Source: Chromobacterium rhizoryzae
GTDB taxonomy: Bacteria > Pseudomonadota > Gammaproteobacteria > Burkholderiales > Chromobacteriaceae
Assembly (NCBI RefSeq): GCF_020544465.1
Contig: NZ_CP066126.1
Location: 1,984,001-2,048,000 of the forward strand
Direction: 5' to 3'
DNA length: 64,000 nucleotides
The position numbers and the translations under genes are program-made. The notes under the pieces were generated by a model. That model was given only the letters and a program-made list of their open reading frames with translations, was not told where the DNA came from and did not search any database. Of the stretch, positions 50,100-58,124 are shown piece by piece (within the stretch, counting starts at the first letter, position 1; every line of letters starts with the position of its first letter).

Positions 50100-50578
50100 G
50101 GCGGTTCCGGCTGATGAATATGGTAACTATGCGGCTAATGGTCCCCATCAAGCGCCGCCGCCGACATCTCCGGCCCGAGCGGCGAGCCGGCGCCGCGCTT
50201 GAGTCCGGAGCCTGCCCGTCGCGGCGCGCCCGCCGACGGGCGGAAGTTCACCGGTCTATGTGCCGGTGTATGGCGTTTTTATCATCCCATTCGAAATTAT
50301 TCAATGTTTTTGACAACTATATCGAATGTTTATTTTAGATGAGAAAGTTTGATAATAAATGAATAGCCTAATTTCCATGGGCTTGCTATTGGCTTGACCA
50401 TGGCGGCGGCCGGTGCGCGCAAGGCGGGGCGGGGAGCGGTCGGCGCGCGTGCGCGCGCCGGTGGGAAGCGGCGGCGCGAGAGGGGGAAGAGGGCTGGTCC
50501 GCGGCCGCCGCGCCGGATCTCTTATGAACGGGTTTTCAACGCCGTCTCGCTGAAGCGCCGCGGACTTTGAAGCGCCTC
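50100..50578. other. Intergenic region of 479 bp, no gene seen
   Basis: This holds a short AT-rich stretch (about 50280-50390), a repeat copy at 50516-50573 and GC-rich simple sequence (CGGCGCGCGTGCGCGCGCCG at about 50440). No open frame shows coding character. Promoter of the GGDEF-EAL gene presumably lies at the left end, but I could not pick elements. Confidence 0.4.
50516..50573. repeat. Dispersed repeat fragment
   Basis: The run GAACGGGTTTTCAACGCCGT and the bases after it align with GAAGCCGTTTTCAAGGCCGT of the copy at 42828, about 23 of 31 positions identical. Only the core is recognisable. Confidence 0.4.
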
Positions 50579-51088
50579 TTACATGGAGGCGGCGTCGCGA
50601 GAGGCCTGGTCGTACAAACTGGCCAGCATGCGCAGCAACTGGGCGTTGTCGCCGATATCGGCCTGTTGGCCGCCGTTGTCTATCAGCGCGTTGATCAGGC
50701 ATTGCTCGCGGACGTCGCGGTAGCGCTGGCAGAGTTCCACGCCGGCCTGGGTGGTGGCGAACAAAGCCTCCTTGCCCACCTTTTCGCTGCCGACATAGCC
50801 CATCTTCACCAGCTTCTTCAGCGCATAGGACACCACGTGCGTGTCTTCGATGTTCAGCACGAAGCAGATGTCCGCCAGTTTCTTGCTGCGGCCGCGGTGG
50901 TTGACGTGATGCAGCAGCGACACCTCCATCGCGGTCATATCGGTTTCTCCCGCGGCCGCCATGCAGCGGATCATCCAGCGGTTGAAGGCGTTGTTGGCCA
51001 CGATCAGCCCGAATTCGAACTCGGACAGTTCGGCGCAACGCTCCGAAACCAGATGCGATGAGGAGACGATATTGCGTTGAGCGTTCAT
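50579..51088 (-). CDS. MarR-like winged-helix transcriptional regulator
   Basis: A 169-residue protein with a central winged helix: MTAMEVSLLHHVNHRGRSKKLADICFVLNIEDTHVVSYALKKLVKMGYV (about residues 50-100), typical of MarR/HTH_27 regulators, and helical ends for dimerisation. The ATG at 51088 (MNAQRNIV) is preferred. It is divergent from pxpB over 143 bases, so it is the natural regulator of the pyroglutamate operon, with a ligand that may be 5-oxoproline or a peptide product; this is inference. Confidence 0.85.
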   Translation of the reverse strand: MNAQRNIVSSSHLVSERCAELSEFEFGLIVANNAFNRWMIRCMAAAGETDMTAMEVSLLHHVNHRGRSKKLADICFVLNIEDTHVVSYALKKLVKMGYVGSEKVGKEALFATTQAGVELCQRYRDVREQCLINALIDNGGQQADIGDNAQLLRMLASLYDQASRDAASM

Positions 51089-51181
51089 GGACGGGCCTGG
51101 CGACGAGGTGGCTGGCCGGCCAGTATAGCAAAACGTCATTTGTGCTGGACATCGCCAATAAATACAAATAATTTATAGATG

Positions 51182-51195
51182 TTTTGTCTGCAAAA
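51182..51195. promoter_or_regulatory. Candidate MarR-type operator before pxpB
   Basis: TTTTGTCTGCAAAA, an inverted repeat TTTTG/CAAAA with 4-base centre, in the AT-rich divergent region between the MarR-like gene and pxpB. Tentative. Confidence 0.35.
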
Positions 51196-51231
51196 TAATA
51201 AATTCGAGCGCCGCGAGGCGGACGGTTGCAT

Positions 51232-51906
51232 ATGGAGAATGGTTTGGCATCGAACCCAATGCGCTATTACTTGCTGGGCGAACGCGCCGCCGTGCTGGAG
51301 AGCGCGAAGCCGGCCGATCTGGCGTGTCAGCGCCGCATCTGGTGGCTGGCGCAGACGCTGACGGGCGCGGCCGGGCTGATCGACGTGGTGCCCGGCATGA
51401 ATAATCTCACTTTGATTTTCGATCCGGACGCCGACGACGGCGAGGCCTGGCTGGAGCGCTTGCGCCGCGGCTGGGCGGCGGCGCAAGAGGCCGAGCCACG
51501 CTTGCGGCGGGTGGACGTGCCGGTGCGCTACGGCGGCCGCCACGGTCCGGACCTGGCCGCGGTGGCGGCGCATGCGGGCTTGAGCGAGGAGGATGTCGCC
51601 GCCGCTCATGCCGCGGCCGACTACGTGGTGTACTTCCTCGGCTTTCAGCCCGGCTTCGCCTATATGGGCGGCTTGCCCGAGCGCCTGGCCACGCCGCGGC
51701 GCGCCGAGCCCCGGCTGGCGGTGCCGGCCGGCTCGGTGGGCATAGGCGGCGGCCAGACCGGCATCTATCCGGCGACCAGCCCCGGCGGCTGGCAGATCAT
51801 CGGCCGCACTTCATTGAAATTATTCGACCCGCGGCGCGCGGAACCGTCCCTGCTGCTGCCGGGCGACAGCGTGCGCTTTGTGCCGCAGGAGGGCGGAGAT
51901 GATTGA
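51232..51906 (+). CDS. pxpB: 5-oxoprolinase subunit PxpB
   Basis: A 224-residue AHS1/KipI family protein: RYYLLGERAAVLES, QRRIWWLAQTL, VPGMNNLTL, and the conserved block VYFLGFQPGFAYMGGLPERLATPRRAEPRLAVPAGSVGIGGGQTGIYP. With PxpC and PxpA it forms the ATP-dependent enzyme that opens 5-oxoproline (pyroglutamate) to glutamate. Starts at 51232 and 51259 are both possible; the first has GAGGCGG farther upstream. It overlaps pxpC by eight bases. Confidence 0.92.
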   Translation: MENGLASNPMRYYLLGERAAVLESAKPADLACQRRIWWLAQTLTGAAGLIDVVPGMNNLTLIFDPDADDGEAWLERLRRGWAAAQEAEPRLRRVDVPVRYGGRHGPDLAAVAAHAGLSEEDVAAAHAAADYVVYFLGFQPGFAYMGGLPERLATPRRAEPRLAVPAGSVGIGGGQTGIYPATSPGGWQIIGRTSLKLFDPRRAEPSLLLPGDSVRFVPQEGGDD

Positions 51907-52831
51907 AATCACGCAGGCCGGCATTCAAAGCACGGTACAGGACCTGGGACGGCGCGGCTTGCGCCACCTCGGCGTGGCGCAAAGCGGCGCGCTGGACGCG
52001 CCGGCCTTGATCATGGCCAACCGCCTGCTGGGCAATGCCGCGGACGCGGCCGGCATCGAAGTGGCTCTGGGGCCGTTTGGCGTCCGCTTTCTGCGCGACG
52101 GCTGGTTCGCCTTGATGGGCGCGGATTTCGACGCGGAACTGGACGGCGAGCCGGTGTGGAGCGGCTGGCGTTATCCGGCGCGCGCGGGCCAGCGCCTGCT
52201 GCTGCGCGGCTGCCGCCACGGCATGCGCGCCTATCTCGCCCTGGCCGGCGGCATCGACGCGCCCCTGGCTCTGGGCGCGCGCGCCACCGATCTGCAGGCC
52301 GGTCTGGGCGGCTGGATGGGGCGGGCGCTGGAGGCGGGCGACCGCTTGCCGCTGGGGCCGGCGGCGGCGCTGTCCGGCCGGCTGGGACGGCGCAATCTTG
52401 CTTGGTCGCCGGCGCTGCGCGCGCTGCCGGGCCCGGAGTGGCGGCAATTCGCCCGGGAGGCGCGGCAGGCCTTCAGCGAAGGCGAGTGGACGGTGAGCTC
52501 GCAGAGCAATCGCATGGGCTACCGCCTGCAGGGCGACGCGCTGGCGCGCGAGGCCGACGGGGACTTGCCGTCCCACGGCGTGCTGCCCGGCGTGGTGCAG
52601 GCGCCGCCGGGCGGCCAGCCCATCGTGTTGCTGGCGGACGCGCAGGCGACGGGCGGCTATCCGCGCATCGCCTGCGTGATCGAGGCGGATTTGTGGAAGC
52701 TGGCGCAGGCGCGGCCGGGCGCCAGGCTGCGTTTCGAGATGGTGGACGCGCAGCAGGCGGCGACGGCGCGCGCGCGTCTGCGCGGGTACTTGCAGGGACA
52801 GGACTGGAGTCAGGCATGCAGATCGATTTGA
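51899..52831 (+). CDS. pxpC: 5-oxoprolinase subunit PxpC
   Basis: A 310-residue AHS2/KipA family protein: IEITQAGIQSTVQDLGRRGLRHLGVAQSGALDAPALIMANRLLGN, ALAGGIDAPLALGARATD, SSQSNRMGYRLQG and VLPGVVQAPPGGQPIVLLADAQATGGYPRIACVI are all typical. Its start overlaps pxpB and its end overlaps pxpA, which shows coordinated synthesis of the complex. Subunit of the 5-oxoprolinase. Confidence 0.93.
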   Translation: MIEITQAGIQSTVQDLGRRGLRHLGVAQSGALDAPALIMANRLLGNAADAAGIEVALGPFGVRFLRDGWFALMGADFDAELDGEPVWSGWRYPARAGQRLLLRGCRHGMRAYLALAGGIDAPLALGARATDLQAGLGGWMGRALEAGDRLPLGPAAALSGRLGRRNLAWSPALRALPGPEWRQFAREARQAFSEGEWTVSSQSNRMGYRLQGDALAREADGDLPSHGVLPGVVQAPPGGQPIVLLADAQATGGYPRIACVIEADLWKLAQARPGARLRFEMVDAQQAATARARLRGYLQGQDWSQACRSI

Positions 52832-53553
52832 ACGCCGATATCGGCGAGGGCTGCGGCGACGACGCGGCGATCATGGATCAGGTCAGTTCGGTGAACATCG
52901 CCTGCGGCTGGCACGCGGGCGACGCCGAACAGATGTGGCTGGCGGTGCAGGCGGCGGCGCGGCGAGGCGTGGCGCTGGGCGCCCATCCCGGCTTTCCCGA
53001 CCGGGAACATTTCGGCCGCCGGACTATGCAGCGCGCGCCGGAGCGGGTGTACCAGGACGTGTTGTACCAGGTGGGCGCGCTGGCGGCCATGGCCAAGGCC
53101 GCCGGAACGCGGCTGCGTCACGTCAAGCCGCACGGCGCGCTGTACAACCAGGCGGCGCGCGATCCGGCGCTGGCCGACGCCGTCGCCCGCGCGGTGAGGG
53201 ATTGGGATCCTGAGCTGAGGCTGGTCGGCCTGGCCGGCGGCGAGTCCGGCCGCGCGGCGCGGCGCCACGGTCTGCAGGCGGTGGAAGAGGTGTTCGCCGA
53301 CCGCGCCTATCTGGCCGACGGCAGCCTGGCGCCGCGCGGAACGCCGGGCGCGGTGATCGAAGACGCGGAGCAGGCTTTGCGTCAGACGCTGGATCTGGTG
53401 CTGCGCGGTCGCGTGGCCTGCCTGGACGGCGGCGAGCTGGCGCTTCGCGCCGACAGCGTTTGCCTGCACGGAGACGGCGCGCACGCGCTGCACTTCGCGC
53501 GGCTGCTGCGCCAACGCTTGGAACAGGAGGGGGTACACATCGTCGCCTTGTGA
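52816..53553 (+). CDS. pxpA: 5-oxoprolinase subunit PxpA (LamB/YcsF family)
   Basis: A 245-residue protein with the LamB_YcsF signature: IDLNADIGEGCGDDAAIMDQVSSVNIACGWHAGDAEQM, ALGAHPGFPDREHFGRR, HVKPHGALYNQAARD and ADRAYLADGSLAPRGTPGAVIED, ending CLHGDGAHALHFARLLR. It provides the lactam-binding part of the 5-oxoprolinase with PxpBC. It starts at 52816 inside pxpC. In E. coli the order is pxpB-C-A as here. Confidence 0.95.
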   Translation: MQIDLNADIGEGCGDDAAIMDQVSSVNIACGWHAGDAEQMWLAVQAAARRGVALGAHPGFPDREHFGRRTMQRAPERVYQDVLYQVGALAAMAKAAGTRLRHVKPHGALYNQAARDPALADAVARAVRDWDPELRLVGLAGGESGRAARRHGLQAVEEVFADRAYLADGSLAPRGTPGAVIEDAEQALRQTLDLVLRGRVACLDGGELALRADSVCLHGDGAHALHFARLLRQRLEQEGVHIVAL

Positions 53554-53616
53554 GCGTTAGCCGGAAACTAGAGCCGTCCGCAGGCGGCCATTTCCATCAT
53601 ACAAAGGAGAAACTGC

Positions 53617-54330
53617 ATGGATCTTGCATCCTATCTGCCCCTGGTGGGCATTCCCGTCGTGGTGGCGGGCTTCGCTTTGCGCTTCAATCCGCTGCTGGTG
53701 GTCACCGCCGCCGGTCTGAGCACCGGCCTGGCGGTCGGCATGGACCTGGGGACGCTGCTGGAAACCTTCGGCGAGAAATTCCTCAATAGCCGTCAATTGG
53801 CCACCTTCATCCTGATCCTGCCGGTGATCGGCCTGCTGGAGCGCTACGGTTTGAAAGAGCGCGCGCAGCAATGGATAGCCGGCATCAAGAGCGCCACCAC
53901 CGCGCGCATCCTGATGCTGTATTTCGTGGTGCGCGAGCTGACCGCGGCGCTGGGCCTGATCAATCTGGGCGGCCACGCCCAAACCGTGCGCCCCCTGCTG
54001 GCGCCGATGGCGGAAGGCGCCGCGGCCAATCAACTGGGGGAACTGCCTCAGGCCCTGCGCGACCGCATCCGCGCCCATGCCGCCGCCTGCGACAATATCG
54101 CCGTATTTTTCGGCGAGGACATCTTCATCGCCTTTGGCGCGGTCTTGCTGATGGACGCCTTCCTCAAGGAAAACGGCATCGCCAATATCGAGCCGCTGCA
54201 CATCGGCCTGTGGGCGATTCCCACCGCCATCAGCGCGCTGATCATCCATATGGCGCGCTTGGCGCGGCTTGATGCCAGTCTGCAAGGCGATATCGCCGCC
54301 TGGCGCGCGAAACAGGAGGCCGCGGCATGA
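53617..54330 (+). CDS. DUF969 family membrane protein (candidate 5-oxoproline transporter half)
   Basis: A 237-residue polytopic protein with about six helices: start YLPLVGIPVVVAGFALRFNPLLVVTAAGLSTGLAVGMD, LILPVIGLLERYGLKERAQ, LTAALGLINLGGHAQTVRPLLAPMAEGAA and a FGEDIFIAFGAVLLMD segment. It pairs with the DUF979 protein, whose gene overlaps by four bases. DUF969 and DUF979 are known to travel together and with pxpABC and pcp, so a two-part carrier for pyroglutamate or pyroglutamyl peptides is a sound inference but not proven. Family call firm. Confidence 0.9.
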   Translation: MDLASYLPLVGIPVVVAGFALRFNPLLVVTAAGLSTGLAVGMDLGTLLETFGEKFLNSRQLATFILILPVIGLLERYGLKERAQQWIAGIKSATTARILMLYFVVRELTAALGLINLGGHAQTVRPLLAPMAEGAAANQLGELPQALRDRIRAHAAACDNIAVFFGEDIFIAFGAVLLMDAFLKENGIANIEPLHIGLWAIPTAISALIIHMARLARLDASLQGDIAAWRAKQEAAA

Positions 54331-55313
54331 ATGCATGGTTCAGCATCAATGACGTTTATTATCTGATCGGCATCGTGGTGATGCTCCTGGTGGGCATGAC
54401 GCTGCGCGACCGCGGCAACCCCAAGCGTTACACCACCGCGCTGTTCTGGTTCTTGTTCGGCGCCACCTTTTTGTTCGGGGATTTGATGACGGCCGTCTTG
54501 GGCAAGGCGATGACCTACCGCCTGGTGGGACTCGTTGTTGTCGCGCTGGCCCTATTGGCCGGCGCCGGCCTGCTGGCTCCGGGCAGTTATAGCCAAAGAA
54601 GCGATGGGCAGCGGCAGGACGCCGCCCAGCGTCTGGGCAACAAGATCTTCCTGCCCGCCTTGCTGATTCCCCTGCTGACCGTGGCCTGCACCTTGGCGCT
54701 GAAGGGCGTGGGGATAGGCGGTCTCGCCTTGCTGGATCAGAAGCATCTGACCCTGGCCGCCTTGGCGGTGGCCTGCGTTTGCGCGGTGCTGCTGGGCTGG
54801 AGGCTGACCGGCGGAACGCCGCTGCAGGCGGTGCGGGAATCGCGCCGTCTGGTGGACGCCATCGGCTGGGCCGCCATCCTGCCGCAGATGCTGGCGATGC
54901 TGGGCGGGGTGTTCGTCGCCGCCAAGACCGGCCAGGCGGTGCAGGAAGCGGTGAGCTTGTTCGTGGATCCGGGCAATCGTTTTCTGCTGGTGGCGATCTA
55001 CTGTATCGGCATGGCCCTGTTCACCATGATCATGGGCAACGCCTTCGCGGCTTTCCCGGTGATGACCGCCGGCATCGCGCTGCCTTTTCTGATCGTCGGC
55101 CATCACGCCGACGCGGCGCCGCTGGTGGCGATAGGCATGTATTCCGGCTATTGCGGCACGCTGATGACGCCGATGGCGGCCAATTTCAATATCGTGCCGG
55201 CGGCCTTGCTGGAGCTGAAGGACCGATATCTGGTGATCAAGACCCAGATTCCCACCGCGCTGGCTTTGCTGGGCGTGAATATCCTATTGATGTATTTCAT
55301 CGTGTTCCGTTGA
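54327..55313 (+). CDS. DUF979 family membrane protein (partner of DUF969)
   Basis: A 328-residue polytopic protein with about nine helices: YLIGIVVMLLVGMTLRDRGNPKRYTTALFWFLFGATFLFGD, RRLVDAIGWAAILPQMLAMLGGVF, GNAFAAFPVMTAGIALPFLI and YSGYCGTLMTPMAANFNIVPAALLELKDRYLVIKTQIPTAL. The PMAANFNIVPAALL block is a DUF979 hallmark and looks like a carrier re-entrant region. The ATG overlaps the DUF969 stop. See the DUF969 entry for the proposed joint role. Confidence 0.9.
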   Translation: MNAWFSINDVYYLIGIVVMLLVGMTLRDRGNPKRYTTALFWFLFGATFLFGDLMTAVLGKAMTYRLVGLVVVALALLAGAGLLAPGSYSQRSDGQRQDAAQRLGNKIFLPALLIPLLTVACTLALKGVGIGGLALLDQKHLTLAALAVACVCAVLLGWRLTGGTPLQAVRESRRLVDAIGWAAILPQMLAMLGGVFVAAKTGQAVQEAVSLFVDPGNRFLLVAIYCIGMALFTMIMGNAFAAFPVMTAGIALPFLIVGHHADAAPLVAIGMYSGYCGTLMTPMAANFNIVPAALLELKDRYLVIKTQIPTALALLGVNILLMYFIVFR

Positions 55314-55322
55314 GGAGACCGC

Positions 55323-56333
55323 ATGAATCCGCAACAAGCATCCAAGCTGGCGGCGCTGCCGCTGGCCGGCCTGGTTCGGGAATATCCGAATCTGCTGAGC
55401 CATCTGCTGAACGGGCCGGAGGACGCGCGCGCGCCGCGCGATTTGCACCCGGTGTTCTACGGCTGCTACGACTGGCACTCCGCCGTGCACGGCTTCTGGC
55501 TGCTGGCGCGGCTGGCTCGCCGTTTCCCGGCCTTGCCGGAGCAGGCCGAGATCGCCGCCCTGTTCGCCGGCCATTTTACGCCGCAGGCTTTCCAGGCGGA
55601 GGCGGACTATTTCGCCGCGCCGGGCCGCGCCAGCTTCGAGCGGCCCTATGGCTGGGCCTGGCTGCTGGCCCTGGCGCAGGAGCTCGAGGCCTGGGATCTG
55701 CCGCAAGCCGGGTCATGGCGCGCGGCGATGCAGCCGTTATTGGCCTTGATCCGCCAGCGCTGGCTGAGGTTTCTGCCTTTGCAGGATTACCCGATCCGCG
55801 GCGGCGGGCACGCCAACACCGCCTTCGCCTTGCTGCTGAGCCTGGACTACGCCCGCGCCGCCGCCGATGCCGAGCTGGCGCAGGCGCTGGAGGCGGCCGC
55901 CCGGCGTTACTTCCTGGCCGATGCGGACTATCCGACGCGGCTGGAACCGAGCGGCGACGACTTTCTGTCGCCCAGCCTGTGTCAGGCCTTGCTGCTTGGC
56001 CGGCTATTGTCGGCCGAGGCGTTCCGCGACTGGCTGCGCGCCTTCTCGCCGGATTTGCCGCGCAGCGCTGCCTTGCTGAGCCCGGTCCGGGTCAGCGACG
56101 GCTCGGACCCCAAGATCGGTCACCTCATCGGCCTGAATTTGAGCCGCGCCTGGTGTTTGCGCCAGTTGACGGCCGCCTTGCCGCCGGATGACGCTTGGAG
56201 GCCTCTGCTGAATCAAAGCGCGCGGGCGCATCTGGACGCCGGCCTGCCGCACGTGGTCAGCGGCCATTACACCGGCGAGCATTGGCTGGGGACTTTCGCC
56301 CTGCTGGCCTTGGAAGAGGGGGAGTGCGAATGA
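55323..56333 (+). CDS. DUF2891 family protein, function unknown
   Basis: A 336-residue soluble protein without a signal peptide, rich in Trp, Leu and Ala. Features: DLHPVFYGCYDWHSAVHGFWLLARLARRFP, RPYGWAWLLALAQEL, PIRGGGHANTAFALLLSLDYA, and VSGHYTGEHWLGTFALLAL. The conserved His/Asp/Trp clusters (CYDWHSAVHG, GGHANTAF, GHYTGEHW) and repeated helices look like an alpha/alpha-barrel enzyme such as a glycosidase-like fold. It sits between the DUF979 gene and pcp, overlapping pcp by four bases. No activity is known to me; a role in breaking down pyroglutamate-containing compounds is inferred from context only. Confidence 0.85.
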   Translation: MNPQQASKLAALPLAGLVREYPNLLSHLLNGPEDARAPRDLHPVFYGCYDWHSAVHGFWLLARLARRFPALPEQAEIAALFAGHFTPQAFQAEADYFAAPGRASFERPYGWAWLLALAQELEAWDLPQAGSWRAAMQPLLALIRQRWLRFLPLQDYPIRGGGHANTAFALLLSLDYARAAADAELAQALEAAARRYFLADADYPTRLEPSGDDFLSPSLCQALLLGRLLSAEAFRDWLRAFSPDLPRSAALLSPVRVSDGSDPKIGHLIGLNLSRAWCLRQLTAALPPDDAWRPLLNQSARAHLDAGLPHVVSGHYTGEHWLGTFALLALEEGECE

Positions 56334-56974
56334 GCAAGACCATTTTGTTGACGGGCTTCGAACCGTTTGGCGGCGAGAGCGTGAACCCGTCGTGGGAGGC
56401 CGTGCGCCGGCTGGACGGCGAGACGCTGGCGGGCGCGGCGGTGGCGGCGCGGCGGCTGCCCTGCGTGTTCGGCGAGGCCTTGGCCGTGTTGCGCGAGGAG
56501 TTGGCCGCGCTGCGGCCGGCGCTGATCGTGGCGGTGGGGCAGGCGGGCGGGCGGCCCGAGCTTTCGCTCGAGCGGGTGGCGATCAATGTCGACGACGCCC
56601 GCATCGCGGACAACGCCGGGCGGCGGCCGATAGATAGGCCGGTGGTGCCGGGCGGGCCGGCCGCCTATTTCAGCACCTTGCCGATCAAGGCCCAGGCGGC
56701 GGCGCTGCGCGCGGCGGGCATTCCGGCGGCGGTGTCGCAGAGCGCCGGCACCTTTGTCTGCAACCATGTGTTCTACGGCCTGATGCACGCCTTGGCCGGA
56801 ACGCCCGCGCGCGGCGGCTTCATTCACATCCCGTATCTGCCGGAGCAGGCCGCCGCGCATCCCGGCGCGGCCAGCATGAGCTTGGAGACGATAGTCGCCG
56901 GCCTGAGGCTGGCCCTGGAAACGGCGTTGACGGCGACGACGGACATCGTGGAAACCGGCGGGGCGACGCATTAG
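56330..56974 (+). CDS. pcp: Pyroglutamyl-peptidase I
   Basis: A 214-residue C15 cysteine peptidase: ILLTGFEPFGGESVNPSWEAVRRL, the Glu site GQAGGRPELSLERVAINVDDARIADN, the catalytic Cys in AGTFVCNHVFYGLMHAL and the His in GFIHIPYLPEQ, giving the Glu-Cys-His triad. It removes N-terminal pyroglutamate from peptides, which supplies the substrate for PxpABC encoded in the same operon. The ATG at 56330 overlaps the DUF2891 stop. Last gene of the operon. Confidence 0.95.
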   Translation: MSKTILLTGFEPFGGESVNPSWEAVRRLDGETLAGAAVAARRLPCVFGEALAVLREELAALRPALIVAVGQAGGRPELSLERVAINVDDARIADNAGRRPIDRPVVPGGPAAYFSTLPIKAQAAALRAAGIPAAVSQSAGTFVCNHVFYGLMHALAGTPARGGFIHIPYLPEQAAAHPGAASMSLETIVAGLRLALETALTATTDIVETGGATH

Positions 56975-57100
56975 CGCGGTGTACGATCCACGGCGCGGCA
57001 CGGCGGGTACGGTCTGCAAGCGTTCCCGCGCCGCCGCATGCCGCGCTCCCCGCCGCGAAGCCTGGCGGTGTGAACGGCTAAGCGCGTTCTTGGACGGCGT

Positions 57101-57490
57101 TCAGCTCTTGAGCGCGCGCAGCCACTGCCAGCTGGCGATGCCGGCGAGGGTGGCCAGCAGCGAACCGCAGACATGGACGGCGATGGCGGTCAGCGCCGGC
57201 AGCAGCCGCTGTTGCTGCAGCAGGGAGACGACTTCGGCGGAGAAGGTGGAGAAGGTGGTCAGGCCGCCGCAGAAGCCGGTGATCACCAGCAGCCGCCATA
57301 GCGGCGACACGCCCGGCGCGCTGGCGAAGAAGGCGACGGCGAGGCCGATGATGTAGCCGCCGACCAGATTGGCGGCCAGGGTGCCCGGCGGCAGGCTGGG
57401 CCACAGGCTGTTCAGCTTGACGCCCAGCGCCCAGCGCAGCAGCGCCCCCAGCGCGGCGCCGACGGAGATGGCGAGTATGGTTTTCCACAT
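57101..57490 (-). CDS. crcB: Fluoride exporter CrcB (Fluc)
   Basis: A 129-residue, four-helix membrane protein: ISVGAALGALLRWALGVKLN, GTLAANLVGGYIIGLAVAFF, the motif TGFCGGLTTFSTFSAEVVSLL and a C-terminal helix. GGLTTFSTFS is the Fluc pore signature with its Phe and sodium site. It exports fluoride. I looked for a fluoride riboswitch upstream and did not see one. The ATG at 57490 (MWKTILA) is chosen. Ends about 126 bases from pcp, convergent with it. Confidence 0.95.
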   Translation of the reverse strand: MWKTILAISVGAALGALLRWALGVKLNSLWPSLPPGTLAANLVGGYIIGLAVAFFASAPGVSPLWRLLVITGFCGGLTTFSTFSAEVVSLLQQQRLLPALTAIAVHVCGSLLATLAGIASWQWLRALKS

Positions 57491-57566
57491 GGAGCGGGTC
57501 TGGCATAAAAGCAAAACCCTATTGTGCCGGCCAGACGCCGCCAAGTATAGGCCGGTTTGCCGGAGC

Positions 57567-57704
57567 GAGTTCAAAGCTTCGCGCGCCGGGGCGAGACAAG
57601 GCGAAACCGCCGAGAAGGCGGAACGCGCAAGGGGGAATGGACATTTCCGAAGCGGCTTTCAAGGCCTTTGCCCGGCTAGCCCGCCTACGCGCAGCAGACA
57701 TTGA
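57567..57704. repeat. Dispersed repeat copy
   Basis: Starts GAGTTCAAAGCTTCGCGCGCC and ends GCGCAGCAGACATTGA. The end matches the start of the copy at 7572 on the opposite strand, and internal GAAGCGGCTTTCAAGGCC matches the copy at 42828. It lies between crcB and the 3' end of the roadblock operon, so may help end that operon's transcript. Confidence 0.6.
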
Positions 57705-57713
57705 GCCGTTGAT

Positions 57714-58076
57714 TTAAAGGATTTCGGCAATGCTGCGCGCCGCGCGCTTGGCGTCCAGAAAAATCAGGCCCAGCTTGGCCTCGCGCCGCGCGATCACGGT
57801 CAGCACCGCGTCAGGGCTGGCGTGGCTCATCAGGATGTAGCCGTGTTCTCCCTTGACCATCACCTGTTCCAGGCCGCCGCGCGCCAGTTCGCGCGCGGTG
57901 CGCTCGCCCAGGGACAGCATCGCCGCCGCCATCGCGCCGACCCGGTCCTCGTCCACCTCTTGCGGCAGCAGCGCCGCCATGGTCAGACCGTCGGCGGAAA
58001 TGATGGCGGACGCTTCGATGTCGGCGGACGCGCCGTTGAGGTCGCTCAGAATGGATTTGAGCATTTGTTCACGCAT
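57714..58076 (-). CDS. Roadblock/LC7 domain protein (MglB-like)
   Basis: A 120-residue single-domain roadblock protein: SILSDLNGASADIEASAIISADGLTMAALLPQEVDEDRVGAMAAAMLSLGERTARELARGGLEQVMVKGEHGYILMSHASPDAVLTVIARREAKLGL in short motifs typical of the family (IISADGLTMA, MVKGEHGYIL, and AVLTVIA). Roadblock proteins act as GAPs or scaffolds of small GTPases (MglB with MglA) and in conservons as CvnB. It is the last gene of the six-gene operon starting at 62551, 48 bases after the previous gene. Its likely partner is the GTPase encoded at 58754. Confidence 0.9.
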   Translation of the reverse strand: MREQMLKSILSDLNGASADIEASAIISADGLTMAALLPQEVDEDRVGAMAAAMLSLGERTARELARGGLEQVMVKGEHGYILMSHASPDAVLTVIARREAKLGLIFLDAKRAARSIAEIL

Positions 58077-58124
58077 GGGTTTCTCCTGGATTGTTCAATG
58101 CGCCGGCCGCCGCGCGGCCGGGGT

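Noticed and set aside
57491..57566. Fluoride riboswitch upstream of crcB
   Set aside because: I looked on the minus strand for the conserved GGCGAUGG-type start and the pseudoknot partners and did not find them.
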